Below are positions 30,720-42,490 of a stretch of 64,000 nucleotides of DNA, in pieces (position 1 is the first letter of the stretch; every line of letters begins with the position of its first letter). The position numbers and the translations under genes are program-made. Origin of the DNA: Dactylonectria macrodidyma (lineage: Eukaryota > Ascomycota > Sordariomycetes > Hypocreales > Nectriaceae); NCBI GenBank assembly GCA_020744425.1, contig JAGMUV010000029.1, positions 682,001 to 746,000 on the forward strand, read 5' to 3'. Below the pieces are notes generated by a model. The model was not told the origin of the DNA and ran no database searches. It was given only the letters and a program-made list of their open reading frames with translations.

Positions 30720-31190
30720 TCATTGTCGCACCGAACTGGGCAGGTGTTTGAGTTTAGTCGAGTACCGGACAGTCCGGACTTGGATCGTGCCCTGAGAACG
30801 ATGTGGAAGGGCGCGGTGGATCTCAGCCCAAGAGCAGCCAGCCTGTCTCATCGTCCGCACTATATTTTCCTCCTCCATTGTCCACTTTCCACCGGATGAT
30901 CTCGTTCCCGAAAGCGATGCCTGAGGTGGTTCTAGGTCTTCAGGATGCGAGAGAGATGTATGGACATGTGACTGATTCAATTCAGGGGTCCATTCGAATT
31001 GCAGTTGAAAAGTCGTCTTGTTGCCCTCGGTGATGCGCTTCAGAGAAACGTTGCTGAGGGGCCATTCCTCGAATCGGGCAAAACATGTGCCAACGTCGGA
31101 GGAGATATTCGGTGTCCAGGATATCAGGTCACATGAGGTTCTTGGTGATGCCCGCAGAAGACGAAGAAGGCAGGAGGCAGAATCAGGTCC
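30720..31190 (-). pseudogene. Fungal Myb/SANT-like protein, C-terminal part
   Basis: The minus strand reads FARFEEWPLSNVSLKRITEG, NKTTFQLQFEWTPELN, then after a linker GKWTMEEENIVRTMRQAGCS, WAEIHRALPHRSQGTI and YSTKLK, ending at 30720. The first part resembles the EWPL...FQLQF block of a common fungal family; the second is a Myb/SANT-like DNA-binding helix set. The frame is open back to about 31227 but has no in-frame ATG, so the N-terminal exon is missing or unrecognised. The extra residues in GTIQVRTVRYSTKL suggest a small duplication. It could be the 3' exon of a real gene. Convergent with the NLR, 226 bp apart. Confidence 0.55.
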
Positions 31191-31467
31191 GCCACCGTTC
31201 CCGCCATTAGGGATAGATGGCCACCATTAACCTCATCTCTTGATGGCTGATATCTAATCAGCTTCTTATTATTGAGTCAGCTAGTGAATTAATCAAGTAA
31301 GCGTTTCATATAAGCCTCCTTTTTAACAGATCACGGTGACAGCATGCACTCAGCCGGCCTGGTTATCAGCCTAATACCATCGATGTTCGCCGACTCATTG
31401 TCGCGCAATATACGTTGATTTGCCAGTGAAACTTTACGCGACAGGAGCGCGTCGGCGAAGTCTGCCA

Positions 31468-31582
31468 CGCCCGGGCGCGGGAAATTAAATCGGCGCCCGG
31501 GCGCGGATGTATTAGCCGCCTGCACCTCCGGCGCCCAATACAGAGGCGCCCGGGCGCGCATTTAATTTTGCGCGCCCCCCTT
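31468..31582. repeat. Near-palindrome at the left MULE end
   Basis: 31468-31520 is close to the reverse complement of 31530-31582. Both arms contain GCGCCCGGGCGC and ATTTAATTT in mirror order, around a spacer TGCACCTCC. The right arm is the left TIR of the MULE, and the left arm looks like the opposite end of a second, otherwise absent copy. Confidence 0.7.
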
Positions 31583-34408
31583 CCACACACACAACTGCAG
31601 TTCTCAGGGGCTACCGTTGCTGACTACACACTTCCGCCATGGCCCAAGCAATATTTCCTGACGATATACTCCCGCAAGAGGGTGTATACGACTCACGAGA
31701 ATCTCTTCTTACAGCTATCAATTCCTGGGCAAAGCCTAGAGGCTATGCATTCACTACAGGAAAGTCTTCCAAGACTCTAAATGGCCGGGTTAAAGTTGTA
31801 TTTGCATGTAATCAAAATAAGCTTCCACTAAGCCCATTAATCGAACAGAAACGCCGTACATATAGCCATAGAACAGGTTATAAGTTCTCAGTACTTGCGA
31901 AACAATCCCTAGACGGGACTTCATAGGTCCTAAGCCATCGACCAAGCTAGGAATACGCTTAACACAATCACCCGCCAAGCGAAGACCCATCTGCACACCT
32001 AGTACATCGCCAGCTTAGCGAGAATGATATTAGAGTTATCTCAAGTCTTACAGCCTCTAGAACTACTCCTCAGGAAATCAGAACCTATCTCCATAATAAT
32101 TCCAATACTTCGCAACTCAGCAAGATGTCTATAATCAGATTGCAGCAATAAGAAGAGATCTACAAGAAGGCCAAAGTAGCATACAAGCATTAGTCGACTA
32201 ATTGCAAGAGGAGGGCTTCTAGTACTGAGTCTGGTTAGATTCTGATAATCGGCTTACAGCAATCTTCTTTACCTATCCAGACTCTATTATATACCTTTAA
32301 TGCAACCCCGATGTCTTACTACTAGACTGTACTTATAAGACAAACAAGCATGGGATGCCACTCCTTAATATGGTCGGCGTTGATGCTTGCAAGCGCTCTT
32401 TCTGTATTGCCTTTGCATTTATCTCTGGAGAGACAGAAGAGGACTACTCGTAGGCCTTACAAAATCTCAAATCCCTCTATTAGCGCGATCTTCCTTCTGT
32501 TATTTTAATAGACCGATGCTTAGTAGCGATAAATGCTGCTGCAACTTGGTTCTCTTTATCTAAGGGACTGCTGTGCATCTAGCACGTCAATAAGGCAGTC
32601 TTACAGCATTGCCGGCCAGTCTTTCTAGCCGACGGAGGCCAGGGAGAAAAGACATAGGATCAATTCTACGCATTCTAACACTCAATTATAGCCTCACTAA
32701 CTAAAACGGTATTTTAAGAGCGTCTGACTGACTTTAAGCGTAAATATGCTAAGAAATATACGGAGGCAGTTAGATATATTAGAACAACCTGGCTTAACCC
32801 ATTTAAGGAAAGGATCATCAAAGCATAGGTCAATAAATACTTACACTTTAGCAATATGGCTACTTTAAGGCAGGTAGCTTATAGTATTATAGAAGATAGA
32901 TACTAATAAATCTCTTAGGGCTGAAGGGATCCATTCATTAATAAAAGCACATATTAAGATATCTACCTTAGACCTCTTTAATGCTTGGCAAGCTATGAGA
33001 CCTACTATTACTAACTAACTAAAAGAACTAAAGTATATACAGGCTTTTCAGCAAGTATCGATACTACTAGACATCTCTGGAGTATTATTCGAAGCAATAC
33101 AGGGCTGGGTCTCACACAAGGCCTTGCGCAAAGTATAAGAATAACAGCAATTGCTTTTAAAGCCACTCAAAGCTTCCTATACCAGGGCCTTCACATCCTC
33201 ATATGGACTGCCATATGTCCATACCTTGAAGAAGCTTGAGGAGGAAGGGCAGGCCATTTTACTAGAGCATTTTCATCCCCATTAGCGCTTAAAGCGAGAT
33301 ATAGCTCAACCACAGCCAATGCTAGAGCCCAGAGCAGCCCCGAGGCAGCTTAACTAGAGACGTAATCAGCCAATAATAAGCACAAGGCAAGAGCCTAGTG
33401 CATTCAAAGCAGTTAAAGCCGCAGCATAGCTAAAGGCATAGCCTAAATGCAGCAGATGTTATACATTGGGTCATATAATGACTTCAAAGGCATGCCCTCT
33501 GCGATATAAAGAACTCTTCCAGTCATCAGGATTAGCGGCAGTAGCAGCGGCACAGACAATCAAAGAGATAGTAGCAGCAACAGTGGCACCAGCAGCCACA
33601 GAAATAACGGCAGTCCAGGCAGCAGCAGGTCAGATAGAGGCAGGTTTGACAGCAGCAGGCCACACAGCAGCGGACCAGATAATAGCAGTCCAGGAATTAA
33701 CAGACCACACAGCGGCAAGCCAGACATCTACAGTTCAGGAATTTGCAGACTGCATAGTGGTTAACCAGATAGTGGCAGTGCACACAGCAGCAGGGCAGAC
33801 AGTGGGAGTCCAGGCAGCAGCAGTGGAGACAAGAGCAGCAGCATTAGCGCCAGAACTCAGATACAATAACCCGCAGGCCATCTATTAGAGATATATTAAA
33901 GTAAGAAAAGCTTGGTATAAGGCGCAGCCTTATAGCAGCATTAAGACTAACCAACAGTATCGGAAGGCAATGGGTTTGCCTTAACAATACGATAAAGTAA
34001 GCTATAAGTAGTGCCTTGACTGGAAGCAGATGGGCAAGCAATGTAGGGTGTAGAAAGGCTTTAGAGACTAGACTAAAGAGGAGATGATGGCGTATCTAGA
34101 TTAGAGCAAGGCAGAAGAGGATCGGGCTGAGGCTCAGGTAGTGGCTGAGATAGAAGGCAACCCTTTTTCTAACAGAAGAGGTATGCGTGAGATCTGGGAG
34201 GCGGCCGCGGCGGATTGTGAGGCATAGGAGGCTTTCTATTCAGGTAGGTAGGTAACTAGGAATTTATCACGGATTTGAACGCTGCGCGTGGTAGCCCCTG
34301 AGAACTGCAGTTGTGTGTGTGGAAGGGGGGCGCGCAAATGTTAGTCAGCAGGGCGCGCAAAATTAAATGCGCGCCCGGGCGCCTCTGTATTGGGCGCCGG
34401 AGGTGCAG
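31520..34408 (+). mobile_element. MULE (Mutator-like) element, RIP-damaged
   Basis: Long GC-rich terminal inverted repeats (about 95-115 bp): the left end begins CTGCACCTCCGGCGCCCAAT and reaches ...CTCAGGGGCTAC near 31612, and the right end is its reverse complement from 34292 to 34408. The right arm has an extra stretch of about 22 bp (TGTTAGTCAGCAGGGCGCGC). Inside is a decayed MULE transposase. The 9-bp flanks (ATTAGCCGC-type left and TTGCGCTTA right) do not match, so no target duplication is visible. Confidence 0.85.
31639..34260 (+). pseudogene. MULE transposase with many Gln-to-stop changes
   Basis: The start ATG at 31639 reads AQAIFPDDILPQEGVYDSRE, then GRVKVVFACNQNKLPLS (FAR1-like N-terminal zinc region). 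The catalytic region near 32300-32760 reads LLLDCTYKTNKHGMPLLNMV, GVDACKRSFCIAFAFISGET and EEDYS(stop)ALQNL, the MULE transposase domain. A CCHC-like piece (RCYTLGHIMTSKACPLRY) lies near 33455-33510. Readable stops are TAA or TAG where Gln is expected, the CpA-to-TpA signature of RIP. Between 33530 and 33850 an Ala/Gln/Thr-rich imperfect repeat (units like GCAGTCCAGGCAGCAGCAGG) interrupts the C-terminal region. Confidence 0.82.
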
Positions 34409-34532
34409 TTGCGCTTACTAATCCGGTAATTTTGCAGGGGGGGGGGGGGGGGGGGGGCAAATTTCGGGGGTGAAAAATCCCAGAGCTTAAGAAGACCTTT
34501 TGTACCGAAAGGCAAAGACCTTCCTAACGGAA
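34409..34532 (+). repeat. G-run and hairpin module, copy 1
   Basis: TTGCGC, TAATTTTGCA, a run of about 22 G, GGGGTGAAAAATCCCAGAGC and TTAAGAAGACCTTTTGTACC lead into CGAAAGGC, followed by AAAGACCTTCCTAACGGAAG. The same order of blocks occurs at 63197-63302. Hairpins are CCTTTTGTACCGAAAGG (34495-34511 approx.) and CCTTCCTAACGGAAGG (34515-34530 approx.), the second being the same as behind the Helitron gene at 25333 and 25494. Confidence 0.7.
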
Positions 34533-34580
34533 GGCACCCTCATTATTCGGGAAAACTTAAGAACTGATGTAAAGTCAGCG

Positions 34581-34644
34581 GGAGCGCCTAGGTTCGCGGG
34601 CCCCGTGACTTTAGAACTCGCGGGATTCCGCGAAAATGACTAAG
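34581..34644 (+). repeat. Inverted repeat arm A (64 bp)
   Basis: GGAGCGCCTAGGTTCGCGGG ... AATGACTAAG is the reverse complement, with few mismatches, of 49983-50047. The arms enclose about 15.3 kb. Confidence 0.8.
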
Positions 34645-35862
34645 CAGTCTGTAGAGCGTACGGTAGGCGATAATAGCGCCAAACCAGAAACACGTTTCTG
34701 CATCTTAGTCTATGGTAGTGAAGCTGTTAAGGGCAAGGATTATAACTATCGTGAATAGCTTTACGGTCAGCGTGAACGGTACACTATATGTAAAGTCCTT
34801 ATATATAAAATATATAACTGATAAGGAAATATCTCCTTTAGCTCTTATCAGATAAGAATATAAATAACATATTCAAAATCTCCTGATTTTTAGCTTTATA
34901 ATTGTAAAGGCTATAGCAGTGGAAGGAGTGGAAGGAGTGGAAGGTTATTGGTGGAACTCGGCGATTGTGGGTCAAGGAATTGACCAATCAGAAAAGGGAT
35001 TAAAGATTCAGAAAGAGCAGAAAAAGACGATTAGAAAGGTAGTCAGTTTGATGTGATTGGTTGAGAAATGCATGTATTGATGATAATTGTCACGGGCCAG
35101 ATGAGATCAACTCAAGAGGTAATGCCACTGTATTGCGAGAATACTACGATGAAGAGGAAAGAGAAAGCGGGCAGGCGCGTAGACGCGTAGACGCGTTGAT
35201 AGTCCCTGTGGCCTGCCCCGTGCGTCCTAGTTACGTATCGACCCCACCCTGGGTCCAGCACTCCAGACGCTCCCGTCACAAAGAAGAGAAGAGGTGTGAA
35301 AGATATTTAGAAAAGGATAGAGAAGGATACCTAAGAGTAAGAAGTATTATACTCTCTAAGCAAAAAGGTAAATATAGAGGCCGATTGTATAGAGATTAAA
35401 GAGTAATTAAATTAGAGAAGTATGAGGTGGGAGTTAGAGTGTAGTAAGCTTCACAGTGTAGTTTTCTGAATATTATGCTATGCCTGGAGGAACTACGAAG
35501 TAAGTTCCGGAAGGTTCCTTTTCCGCTCCTTTACTAGACACACATAAAGCACGGACCTTTTTGCTAAGACTTTGTCGATTTTTATAGTGTCATTTCTTTA
35601 TTTTTACTATTACTTTTTACTGTAAGCAGCGGCTTATATGGTTACTTTGCCTAGAGGAACTTGTTTGGAGGAACTTGTTTGGTAGGGGTGGTGTGTTTGT
35701 GGTTTCTTTAAGGAAGAGATATATAAACTTTTACTATTATAAGTATATTATACCTGTCCTGTGAGAGAAGGAGATATGCTTAGGATATTACCGCTATACA
35801 GCTTATGAATGTAACTGCTAATATGCATGCTATAACTTGGCCTCAGAATCCTCAGAATTGCA
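34645..35862. other. Mostly AT-rich; possible short ORF at 35061-35399
   Basis: The 112-codon ORF (PDEINSRGNATVLREYYDEE, later HKEEKRCERYLEKDREGYL) is basic and resembles tails of retroelement gag or linker regions, but I cannot place it. GGAAGGAGTGGAAGGAGTGG near 34921 and GTAGACGCGTAGACGCGT near 35178 are small iterations. No LTR pair was recognised. Confidence 0.3.
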
Positions 35863-38800
35863 CTAGAGAGAAGTGTCGTTATATTCGTCGACTTCGGTTC
35901 CTGAAGTAGACTCTGTTATTGCATCCCAATCCTGAAACCAGCTTTCGTATCTGTAGTCACGCTTAAAGCGCAGTCTTGTCTCGTTCCCCAGCCTCTCTAG
36001 CTTATAAACGCCGTCCCTCATTTGTCCATCTAATACGTTCTTTAGTTCGATAAAATCGCCTCGCGCTGGTCTCCGGAAGAGATACAGCCCCTCCCACCTC
36101 TCTGCCCTTGAAAGCTGTACGTATAAGCTCATAAAACTAGGCCTTGTCGCTATACTGCTACCGTAAACGCCTTTAAGGTTAAGAAGGACGTCTGAGAACT
36201 GCTTACTCTGGCTTTTCTGGTCCGTTATAGCAAAGGCGGCAGTGCATAGGGGTCCTGTTCTATAGGTGACTAACTGAAAGCCTAGCTTGCTTCTCGAGCG
36301 AGGATTCTTCCCTCGCCTAGAGTCGGGGATAGCTACTGTTTTGCTCTTGATGAGGAGCGTACCCTTCGGGAGCCCGGGTACTGCGAGGTCTGCGATATCG
36401 TCTGACTGGAGGAGAACGGCTGCCGGGGGGCCCAGGTGGAGCGTCACGTCACTAGCGAGGGCAATAGTGCCGCAGGTGAGGTCAGGAACGATGTCGACTG
36501 CCTTGAAGGGCGCCCCGTTGACCAGCTTTAACCTAGTAAGCTGGTTCTGCGTCACTACTACCGGCATCCCTTGTGCGTAGAAGAACAACCCGGGGGTTGG
36601 GAGTTGTGAGTCGTCTCCATACTGAAGTATATTGCATAGCTCTTCTATACGTAACCGCTTTCCTGCTTTAGTGTCGTGCTTGGCTATGAAGATCGAGATA
36701 TACTTGCCCTAAGCGCAAGCCCACTGCACGATGGCTGCTATATTCAGGTCCTACCTATCTTGGTTTAGAGGTGTGATCGCCCTTAGTTTATTAGCGAAAG
36801 AGGGCTAGGACGCTTGGTTATAGAGGCGATGATATAGCCGTTGGAAGTCCAGCTCGGTCTGCTCCCTATTGCGGAGGCGCTGGAGGAAGCTACGCAACCT
36901 TGCACACCCGGTAGTGCGGACCTGTTCGCGAAGCATGACGACGGTTGTAAACTGGAGGAATAGTTTATATGCTACTATATGCTTTGCTAAGCTCTCCGGT
37001 CTCTGTCTATTGTATTCTCTAGGCTCTGCTAAGAGGAGGCTGGTCTGTCTGACTGGCTCAAACTGGAAGAAGTCGCTAAAGAAGATGACGATTGGGATCC
37101 TACTAAAAGGGCGATTCATATCATCTCTATACAGCCTCAGGCGGCTGTCTACAGATACTAGCGTAAGGCCGCCTATCTGGCTGATTTCATCGACGATTAA
37201 CATAGTCTTGCTCTTCTAATATAGCTTCTCTTCTTCTAATATATTCCTCCTAGTCTCTATCTTATCTTCGAATCCAATGTTATATGCTGAATGGAGGGTC
37301 ACTCTGCTAATGAGTGTAGCCGCGTTTCTGCTTGCGCCTGTCAGGAGCAGCGTGTAAAGGCCGCCTTTCAGCCAGAATATGTCTTTGATAGTGTGTATAA
37401 CGCGAGACTTTCCCGTGCTCCCTTTACTACTGACGTATTGGAGGTACTGCTTGCCCTCCTCTTCCTGGAGCTGAGTGCCGCGCTCGTCGAGGAATACTGC
37501 TAGTAGTAGCACTGCTATCGACTGTAGCTTGTTTAAGGTCTACTGCCTTGCCAGGCCTAGAGCGATGTCAATATGTGATGTATAAGGGCTAACTTCGAGA
37601 TGCATCTGGCCCTCTGGACTAACTCTATTCGCTGGTGTTTCTTCTGTTATAGCGGGTCGCCGTAGGCCGTCTGGCCTTCTATGGGGCCTGTTAATAAATG
37701 AGGAGGACGCATTACTCCCTATACCCTGGATATTTGCTGTGACGCTGGTGTCTTCTTTCTTCTGGAGCTTTAATATCGCATCGATTTCCTCCTGGCTGAG
37801 GAGGCCTGTACCCCGGAAAGGTGAATCTTGAATGTCTTATAGCATTATGTAGAATTGTCAGCCCGGCTAGGCGGCGGTATTGTCATCCTCTCCTATATCG
37901 ATTGCCCTCGCCTCTTTATGCAAGCATCTCAGCGCTAAACTTACAGGCATGTCCTTAATCTCGCTCCCTTGGATTGCGGATAGGACGCTAAGAAAAGCGT
38001 CATAATAATCCTGTGAGTCGATGTTCTCGCCATCCGCCTAGGCGCTGTCCTCCTCCCCGATTTGATCGCTAAAGGCGTGCGCATCCACGATCTCTTCAAA
38101 GTCCTGGTCCAGACCCTGAAGCTTACGGTCGGCCTGAGCGTCTTCTACGGAAACTCGTAATAAAGCGATATTATGAATATAAGAACGAACTCGATCGCTT
38201 AGCCTTTCCTATAACCTTCGCTAAAGTCCAGGTATGTTATCTGCTGGCTCGCTTTGAAACCATTCCTAAGGAATAAATAGGATAAGATGTAAGACTGCGT
38301 TCCTATTAATATTCTGTAAGCACTTCCCTTTATATTATAGGGCCTTAATACTTACTTCTTTATAAAGTTTTCATTTTATTCGTCGAATTTGTCTATAAGT
38401 TGACTGTTGAAGATAGGCACTGCTGTTTTGCTAGGAGTTTAAAGGCATTGGGCCCAGCCTTTGCAGACTGTTGCTATTAGTAGAAAAGGAATCGGTATTA
38501 TGCCTCTCTAGTAAGAGCGTTCCTTCTTTAAGACTACAAAAGACATATAGTCATAAAAGCAAAGGTCTTAGAGGATCGGGCTGCAGTGTTTATAAGCTTC
38601 TAGGTAGGGCAACCTAAAGCTGTCTGCTTAGAAATAGATATTATCTGGTCGCGGCTCTTGACCAAGTGCTACTAGCGCTTCCCGCAGACCCGGCCACTGT
38701 CTAGCGCAGGCCCAGTATAAGGAATTGAGATGCACCTAGGTCTAAGTAGGAACGTTTATAAAGTCGGTCCTGAAGCCGAGCAGGTAGCTAAGCACTTCGG

Positions 38801-41800
38801 GTTGTGAGAGCTCTCTGCTCGTGAATATTCGGTTTGCGATGCGTAGTAAGAACGATTTGGTCTTATCTCCTATCGCTAATGCTAACATGGTACTTAGATT
38901 GCCTGGTTCCCCTTGCTGTTCTTGGGCTAGATCTAATAGCTCTGCGGTAAGGGTAAGCCGCTTCTATATAGGAGCGTTGAGCTTTATAGCGTAGTTGTAG
39001 ATATAATGTATAAGTGCTAACCCTTTTTTCTGTATTAGAATTATTAATATATTATAGTTATACTATAATGTGTATGATAAGCGAGCGCGCAATATAAGCG
39101 AGCGCGCACTCATACTGTACAGCTAAAAGTTTAAATTTTAAATTTTCTAAAACGGGCTATATAGCTCTAGGATTTTTAAGAAATTAATTTTACATATTTA
39201 ATAAAAAGAGTCATAACATAGTATTTTTTTAATATTTTTAATTAATTTATTTGAAATTTTAAAAATAAAAATAAGAAAAAAAACAGTATAAATAAGGTTT
39301 TTCTAAATAACTCTATAAGGAATTTTTTTAATAATCTAAGAAAACTAATACTTATTATTATATATTTAATAAACACATTTTTAAAATTATAGCTATTTCT
39401 AGCTTAGTTTGAACTTTTAAGAATTTCTTTTAAATTGCGATTTAAGGTGAAATTTCAGAGTGCGCGCTCGCTTGTATTGCGCGCTCGCTTATTATACACG
39501 TTAGTCTTATAGCCATGCTCTAGTTATACTAATTAACTATATGATGATCTCGCTTTACTTTAAGCAGGCCGTTGTCTATAAAGCCAGTCTCTGGCATAAG
39601 TCTTTAAAGAGCCTGGAAATAGCATAGCTACGTTTTACACTTTTCTAAGCCTGCCTTTAAAACTTCCTTAATAGAGTACTTAATACACGTAGTAGTGTGG
39701 TAATAGACCTAGTAATAAGATGTAATAAAGTTAGCCTCGCGCTTAAACCTCCCTAATAATCACTCTGCATCATATATCAGCTCAGGCTTAACTATAGTAG
39801 TCTTCTTGCCGCACTTTACCGCCTCCTTCGCCAGGGCTTCGTTCAGCGTCACAGTAAATATATCGTCTATGAAACTCTTCACCTTTGACCGGTATTCTCT
39901 TTTATCAGGGTTAGCTATATTACGGACAAGATCTGATAGGGCCAGGTTACTATCTAACTATAGTAGGCTGTGTAGGTAGAGAGCCTTGCGATCGTTAGTC
40001 TTGACGGTTATATAATAATGGCTCATATTCTTATAAATAGACGGTTACTTAATGCGAACGTAATGCTTAAAAAAAAGAGAGATCTTATAGAAGAAGAAGA
40101 GCGTTAAGCTGAGAGGGTCGTGGATTAAGAGAGTTATCACCTATAGCGATATGCTCAGAGTACAAAGCAACGCTCTAGCGGCCTCATTATCCCATTCCCT
40201 ATGCGCCGCAAGCTTTAGCTTTACTAGGTTATTAATATCATTAGGATTTAGAGTAAACCAGATAGCTATAAGGCCGAATGCTACTATTATCAACCAGATC
40301 TTCTTCCGCATAAATAGGCAGCTCTCATTTAATAAAGGATAGCGGTTACTATATAGCAAGAGCTCCTTTATAAGTATAAGAACATCCTCGTCTATCGTCT
40401 TTCCCGTCTCGAACATTTCCTTTTACGCTTCTCATAAGCGCTTAGGGGTCAGCCTCTAGTATATTCCCTCGATACGTCGAAAAGCCGACCGCTTCAGGCA
40501 GCCCTGGGCAATCCGCCGATTCCGGGACCTTACCATCATATTAAAGACAAAGAACGAAAAGGCAGGGTGCTGGGCGCAATGCCCGCTATGCCGCTACAGA
40601 ACGACTTTGGCCTAAGATTCCAGGGTCATATCTCATAGCAGGGGATTCGCTGGGTCTTCCGCCTCGTTCCGGTCTGCTACTCGTAGTCCGCTGCGGCCAT
40701 AAGGGAAGCAACTAGGGAAGGTTTTTGGGAAATAGTCTGGGGAAAAGCCGTCGGCGAACTCGCGACCATGTGATACTCAGATGAACGGACGCCCGGAAGA
40801 GCCATGAACCTGCATCGACGGAGCCTCGCCTGCACCGCCTTCGTACCTATCGTCGAACTGGCGCTCTGCTTGAAGCGCCAGACTGATGAACTCTAGCTTG
40901 TCTTTCTCTGCGAAGGCAGCCTGCTCGTCGATCGGGAACATCGCTAAGGAGCGTAGTTCAAACACCCGCTCCGACGTTTCCTTAGCTATTGCCTCCTCTA
41001 AGCTAAGGGTTTATTATACGCTATGCGGCATAGGCTCAGATTGTCCAGGGTTATAGTTATACTTAGACCTCTCTGCTAGCTCTATCGCAATGTCCTTGAC
41101 TGATGATGCTTGACCAGGAGCGTCCTGCTTTCGATTAGTTAGAGGCACGATCTGTGCTGTTTGTATAAGCTCTTCTGCAGTCTCTTCTTCCCTCACTATG
41201 CGTTAGTAGGCTTGCGTTAGCACGTTACTGCTGTCTTTAAAATCCTAACTTTCTATCTCCTCTTCGTTGATCACGATGTTGACATAAAGAGGGTTGTTTG
41301 CTTGCAGCTACTGTAACGCTCTGCGGATAGCGCCGGGTCGAACGCTGAGCAGTTTACTAATATCTCGAGGCGTGGGCCGCTCTAAGCCGGTCTAAATCAC
41401 ATGCACCTGCTCTAATGTCAATATAAGTGGGTGCGGCAGGATCGTGGCAGCTAAAGACTCTACATCGTTAGGGAATACCGTAATATGCTTTAAGACGTGC
41501 TTCTAATATATCAGACCGGTCAGTTAGCTACATTGGATGTTAAACTTAGTGATGAACCCGTATGCTGCATTGAGAGAGATAAGCTTCTCCTTAAGAGGGG
41601 TAAGGTCTTTTAGCTCTTCTGGATACTAATGCTCACAGCCGATAAGCATCGTGCTCCCTATGCATGCATCCGGGACCTTGCCTCGGTTAAAAGCCGCTTA
41701 ATAGGAAAAGTATATCAGCACTACAGTCTTGCTATCTCCTTCCAGGAAGTATCTCTTACACGCTAGTAAGTTAGTTATTACTAAACGAATCTCGTCAGGC

Positions 41801-42490
41801 AATGCCCTTTTCTAGTCAGCATGGTCTAGGTCCCGTGGCTTCTTCTATAGATAGTAAACTGAGCATACTGCTATCTCCATACTGCTTTTATCGTAGAAGG
41901 CTTTTAGAAAGAACTGGACTGTGTTGATCTTACGCTATGCAGGCACAGGGTTGCACTAATCACGGCGATTCGAGGCCGCTTGCTTCTCTTAGAAGCACTG
42001 CTCTACTGCTTGCATCAGCCTGCCTAGCGCTTCCTTTTGCCACATAATCATCTCCATGGACATCAGGTCTAGAAGAACTGCCTATTGGGCCGGGATAGCG
42101 CTAGAAGGTCTATCTTGCCTTGGCCGACGACGTCTCCTGGTTATTGTCAGACTTCGCGCGCTCAAGAGACCTCAGGTGCCCTAAGAAGGATTCATACTCT
42201 GAGTTTAGTAAATCTAGCTCCTGTCTCGCCTCCCTACCTCGTTGACGGCGCTTGGTCGTGTGCGTCGCCAGCTCCTCTCGACGTCGAGCCTCCTCCTCTT
42301 GACGCCGACGGTGTCTCTCTAGCCACTGTCTTTTCTCTTCAGCTTGTGGGTCGCGTTCTCTTTCTAGTTTCTGCTGTCGCAGCCTCTCCTCTTCTTGAAG
42401 ACGGCGTTCTTCTTCCCGCTGTCGAATTATCTCAGCTCGTTCCTCCGCTCGTTGGCGGCGGCGCTCTTCTTCCTGCAGCCGTCTTGTCAT
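35863..42490 (-). pseudogene. Helitron Rep-helicase, heavily RIP-mutated
   Basis: Read on the minus strand from 42490: a charged coiled coil (RRLQEEERRRQRAEERAEII), then near 41500-41250 HITVFPNDVESLAATILPHP and RPTPRDISKLLSVRPGAIRR. These parallel HITVFPNDVENL and MSVRPQRLKG in the intact Helitron. Rep core IAIWFTLNPNDINNLVKLKL lies near 40280-40200. Helicase pieces are SSKGSTGKSRVIHTI (Walker A, GG to SK), MLIVDEISQIGGL, VIFFSDFFQFEPV and SLYVQLSRAERWEGL, ending TSGTEVDEYNDTSL at 35863. Frames are broken by many TAG/TAA stops. A MITE sits inside at 39066-39503. Same family as the gene at 19045-25186, but with a different N-terminus. The element termini are not identifiable. Confidence 0.82.
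39066..39503. mobile_element. MITE copy 1 (438 bp, TA-flanked)
   Basis: The ends are inverted repeats of about 45 bp: left TAATGTGTATGATAAGCGAG..., right the reverse complement of TAACGTGTATAATAAGCGAG.... Both contain two copies of AAGCGAGCGCGCA. The centre is very AT-rich with no ORF. Taking ACGT/ATGT as the terminus leaves TA on each side, as in Tc1/mariner-type elements. Related copy at 49531-49962. Confidence 0.78.

Noticed and set aside
35061..35399. 112-codon ORF as a gene
   Set aside because: Isolated in AT-rich repeat DNA, no domain, no neighbouring exons; left as uncertain only.
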